From NCBI GenBank assembly GCA_009920585.1, contig RFZT01000125.1, forward strand, positions 1 through 6,980: a stretch of 6,980 nt of DNA, written 5' to 3'. This DNA is from a bacterium. GTDB lineage: Bacteria > Verrucomicrobiota > Verrucomicrobiia > Chthoniobacterales > Terrimicrobiaceae. The notes under the pieces were generated by a model, which was not told where the DNA came from, did not search any database, and saw only the letters and a program-made list of their open reading frames with translations. Of the stretch, positions 5,038 to 6,980 are shown in pieces; the first letter of the stretch is position 1, and every line of letters starts with the position of its first letter. The position numbers and the translations under genes were made by a program.

Positions 5038-5783
5038 TCGATCGGAATATGGCCGCTAGTTGCGACGATGCCGTATTTGTCGGCAGCAGATTCGTGTGGA
5101 GTGAGGTCGACTCGCCCGCCGGCGGATTCGACGAGGAGGATGCCGGCGGCGACATCCCAGAGGCTGATCATGCTTTCGATGTAGGCATCGAGGCGACCGC
5201 AGGAAACATAAGCAATATCGAGTGACGCACTTCCCATCATGCGGCATTTTTTAGCCCCACGAACCATTTTTTCAAAAAGAGGAAGCCCGCGATTGATCGA
5301 GTTCAGTGACTTGGAAACCCCAACGGAAACAATCGATTCGCAGAGCTCCGTGCGGGTGCTGACGGCGATCGGTTGTCCGTTGAGTAAGGCTGGCTGGCCT
5401 TCGCGCACAGACCACATTTCGTCCCGCATCGGGTCGTAGATGACGCCGGCGATGATTTTTCCATTGCGGCGAAGAGCAATCGAAACGGCAAAGTGAGGGA
5501 TTGAGTAGAAGTAGTTCACCGTGCCGTCAATGGGATCAATGATCCATTGGAACTCGCTCGACTGGTCGCCGCTGATCCCTTCTTCGCCATAGATGGCATG
5601 GTCGGGGAATTTGGAGAGGATCAGGCTTTCGATCAAAACTTGAGTCCGTTTATCGAGCTCGAGCTTGATGTCGTGGGCGAGATTTTCATCCACCGTGAGT
5701 GGGCGGCCGAAGTTGGCCCGGAGAAATCCTCCGGCGGCCTGTGCGGCGTCGATGGCCGTAGCCAAATAAATTTCTGTTTGCAT
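5034..5783 (-). CDS. suhB: Inositol-1-monophosphatase family protein (SuhB-like)
   Basis: This 249-residue member of the Mg2+-dependent, lithium-sensitive phosphatase family is of usual length. Metal-binding residues are visible: Glu67-Glu68 in YGEEG, Asp83 and Asp86 in IIDPIDGTVNY (motif A), and Asp210 in WDVAAGILLVESAGG (motif B). The family hydrolyses inositol phosphates and related sugar or nucleotide phosphates; SuhB of Escherichia coli also acts in rRNA transcription antitermination. Histidinol-phosphatases and 3'-phosphoadenosine phosphatases share this fold, and a histidinol-phosphatase role is conceivable because a his operon is divergent next door. The motifs alone do not decide. 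The ATG start is supported by GGAAG (5790-5794) 6 nt upstream. The gene overlaps ispF by 4 nt. Confidence 0.93.
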   Translation of the reverse strand: MQTEIYLATAIDAAQAAGGFLRANFGRPLTVDENLAHDIKLELDKRTQVLIESLILSKFPDHAIYGEEGISGDQSSEFQWIIDPIDGTVNYFYSIPHFAVSIALRRNGKIIAGVIYDPMRDEMWSVREGQPALLNGQPIAVSTRTELCESIVSVGVSKSLNSINRGLPLFEKMVRGAKKCRMMGSASLDIAYVSCGRLDAYIESMISLWDVAAGILLVESAGGRVDLTPHESAADKYGIVATSGHIPIE

Positions 5784-5886
5784 AAGTGTCTTCCACTTTC
5801 GATGGCATAGAGCAAGGGGTGCAAGATTTTAAATGAGTGGCTCGCGGGCCTTTTCAAAGTCCTTGGCATCTGCTTAAGTCGTGTCC
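5784..5886. promoter_or_regulatory. Divergent intergenic region between suhB and hisB
   Basis: Both the suhB-ispF pair and the his genes must start transcription from this roughly 100-bp gap, or from within the neighbouring genes. I see no convincing -35/-10 pair in either direction, no his leader peptide with a run of His codons, and no T-box-like sequence. The only clear element is the suhB ribosome site GGAAG at 5790-5794. Confidence 0.4.
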
Positions 5887-6477
5887 ATGCCCCGCGAATC
5901 CACTCTTGAGCGCACGACATCGGAAACATCCATCCAACTCACCCTTAATCTCGATGGATGTGGAAAATCGCGTATTTCCACCGGCATTCCGTTTTTTGAT
6001 CACATGCTCACGCTTTTTTCGAAGCATGGGCTCATGGATCTCGATCTCACAGCCAAGGGCGACATTGAGGTCGATTACCATCACACGGTTGAGGATACTG
6101 GGATTTTGCTCGGTCAGGCCTTAGATCGCGCGCTGGGTGACAAAGTTGGCATTCAGCGCTACGGGTCTTCGTATGTTCCTATGGACGAAGCCCTCGTTCG
6201 TTGCGTTGTGGATTTGAGCGGTCGCCCGTATCTCAACTACAACGCCCCTCAAAAGGCGGACGTGATTGGCTCCGCATTCACTTTTCAGCTCGTCGAGGAA
6301 TTTCTCCGCGCGATTTCCGTCCACGGCGGCATGAATTTGCATGTCGACGTCTTGGCCGGTCGGGATGCCCATCATATGGCGGAGGGAATTTTTAAATCCC
6401 TCGCTCGTGCGTTGGATCAAGCGACGCGCATTGATCCTCGCGTGCAGGGGGTTCCTAGCACCAAAGGCGTTCTTTGA
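5887..6477 (+). CDS. hisB: Imidazoleglycerol-phosphate dehydratase
   Basis: HisB removes water from imidazole glycerol phosphate to give imidazole-acetol phosphate in histidine biosynthesis. It is Mn2+-dependent and forms a 24-mer in the family. The ATG at 5887 gives 196 residues, the normal length of monofunctional HisB, and the usual beginning (M-P-R-E-S-T-L-ERTTSET). A GTG at 5881 would add two residues and cannot be excluded, as neither start has a Shine-Dalgarno. Metal-binding signatures are FFDHML (36-41), DYHHTVEDTG (63-72) and DAHHMAEGIFKSLARAL (160-176). The C-terminus PSTKGVL is typical. There is no N-terminal histidinol-phosphatase domain, so that step needs a separate enzyme. hisH follows after 34 bp. 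Confidence 0.97.
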   Translation: MPRESTLERTTSETSIQLTLNLDGCGKSRISTGIPFFDHMLTLFSKHGLMDLDLTAKGDIEVDYHHTVEDTGILLGQALDRALGDKVGIQRYGSSYVPMDEALVRCVVDLSGRPYLNYNAPQKADVIGSAFTFQLVEEFLRAISVHGGMNLHVDVLAGRDAHHMAEGIFKSLARALDQATRIDPRVQGVPSTKGVL

Positions 6478-6511
6478 TCGGCCGGTCTGGGGGCGGTTAA
6501 GATTTTAACGG

Positions 6512-6980
6512 ATGAGTAAAAAATCCATCGGCGTCATTGATTACGGAAGTGGGAATTTGCGCAGTGTGTGCAAAGCTTTGGAGGTTGCCGGAGTCGCTCC
6601 CAGTCTCATTACTACAGCTGCGCAGTTGGCGGATGTAGATGGGATTGTTGTGCCGGGCCAAGGGCACTTCCATCAGTGTGCGGCGAATCTTCGTGCCAGC
6701 GGTATGTGGGATTCTGTTCGCGAATGGACCTTAGAGGGACGGCCCTATCTCGGCATCTGCCTCGGCTACCAATTGCTCTTTGAGTCCAGTGAGGAATCCC
6801 CCGGTGTTCCCGGGCTTGGGATTCTCAAGGGTCGCGTGGTGCGTTTTCCCAGCGGGTCTTTGAAGGTGCCGCATATGGGTTGGAATACGCTCTCCGACGT
6901 CCGTGGATCCCTCTACACCGACTTCCCCAGTGATGTCTCGATGTATTTTGTTCATTCTTTTTATCCGGTGCCTGAGGATA
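6512..6980 (+). CDS. hisH: Imidazole glycerol phosphate synthase glutaminase subunit, partial (3' end beyond window)
   Basis: HisH hydrolyses glutamine and channels ammonia to HisF, which forms imidazole glycerol phosphate and AICAR. The first 156 residues are visible, starting with MSKKSIGVIDYGSGNLRSV. The class I glutamine amidotransferase signatures are VVPGQGHFHQC (46-56), the nucleophile Cys83 in GICLGYQLLFE, VPHMGWN (119-125) and FVHSFY (147-151). The catalytic His-x-Glu pair should lie past the window end. It is 34 bp after hisB, on the same strand, and probably in the same operon. A small inverted repeat GTTAA-GATT-TTAAC (6496-6509) sits in the gap just before the ATG, where no good Shine-Dalgarno is visible. 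The position usually occupied by Met or Leu in CLG(M/L)Q is Tyr86. Confidence 0.96.
   Translation, partial: MSKKSIGVIDYGSGNLRSVCKALEVAGVAPSLITTAAQLADVDGIVVPGQGHFHQCAANLRASGMWDSVREWTLEGRPYLGICLGYQLLFESSEESPGVPGLGILKGRVVRFPSGSLKVPHMGWNTLSDVRGSLYTDFPSDVSMYFVHSFYPVPED

Noticed and set aside
1..6980. CRISPR array, insertion sequence or phage module
   Set aside because: No regularly spaced repeats, transposase, integrase or phage structural genes are visible, and no terminal inverted repeats bracket the accessory region.

Overview
The window is a piece of a bacterial chromosome. It has a sparse, accessory-looking left third (about 1-2620) and a tightly packed core-metabolism right part (2621-6980). 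Moderate GC, an IF-1 with an Arg-rich tail, weak or absent Shine-Dalgarno sites at several core genes, and the style of the secreted hypothetical protein suggest the Verrucomicrobiota/Planctomycetota side of the tree, with Verrucomicrobiota my best guess. That placement is an impression from protein sequences. No rRNA or other decisive marker is present.

Left region. A four-unit heptamer repeat (41-68) precedes a degraded, minus-strand C-terminal piece of a putative molybdenum-carrier (YpsA-like Rossmann) protein (86-382). Next comes a small secreted protein of unknown function (383-961, minus). A gene-less stretch (962-1471) holds several small hairpins and a 41-nt structured element that ends just past the stop codon of a toxin gene. 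The toxin-antitoxin operon (1472-2012, minus) is unusual: the antitoxin looks RelB/DinJ-like but the toxin is MazF/PemK-like. The antitoxin promoter region carries three GCTC boxes spaced exactly 10 bp apart. A second gene-poor stretch (2013-2620) has a GTTCAA repeat/palindrome, a G8 run and a long imperfect hairpin (2404-2480).

Right region. infA (translation initiation factor IF-1) is followed, after a terminator-like hairpin, by a short HscA-like Hsp70 chaperone whose nucleotide-binding domain is abbreviated. The Hsp70 gene converges with, and overlaps by 4 bp, a minus-strand pair: suhB-like inositol monophosphatase, then ispF (MEP isoprenoid pathway), coupled by an ATGA start/stop overlap. 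Divergent from suhB across about 100 bp is the start of a histidine biosynthesis operon, hisB then hisH, with hisH running off the right edge.

How the genes work together. HisB makes imidazole-acetol phosphate from the product of the HisH/HisF synthase, so hisB-hisH is a clear pathway operon. suhB-ispF are co-translated but belong to different pathways. infA and hsp70 are both proteostasis/translation genes in the same orientation but may be separated by transcription termination. The TA module is self-contained. I see no CRISPR array, tRNA, rRNA, IS element or phage gene.
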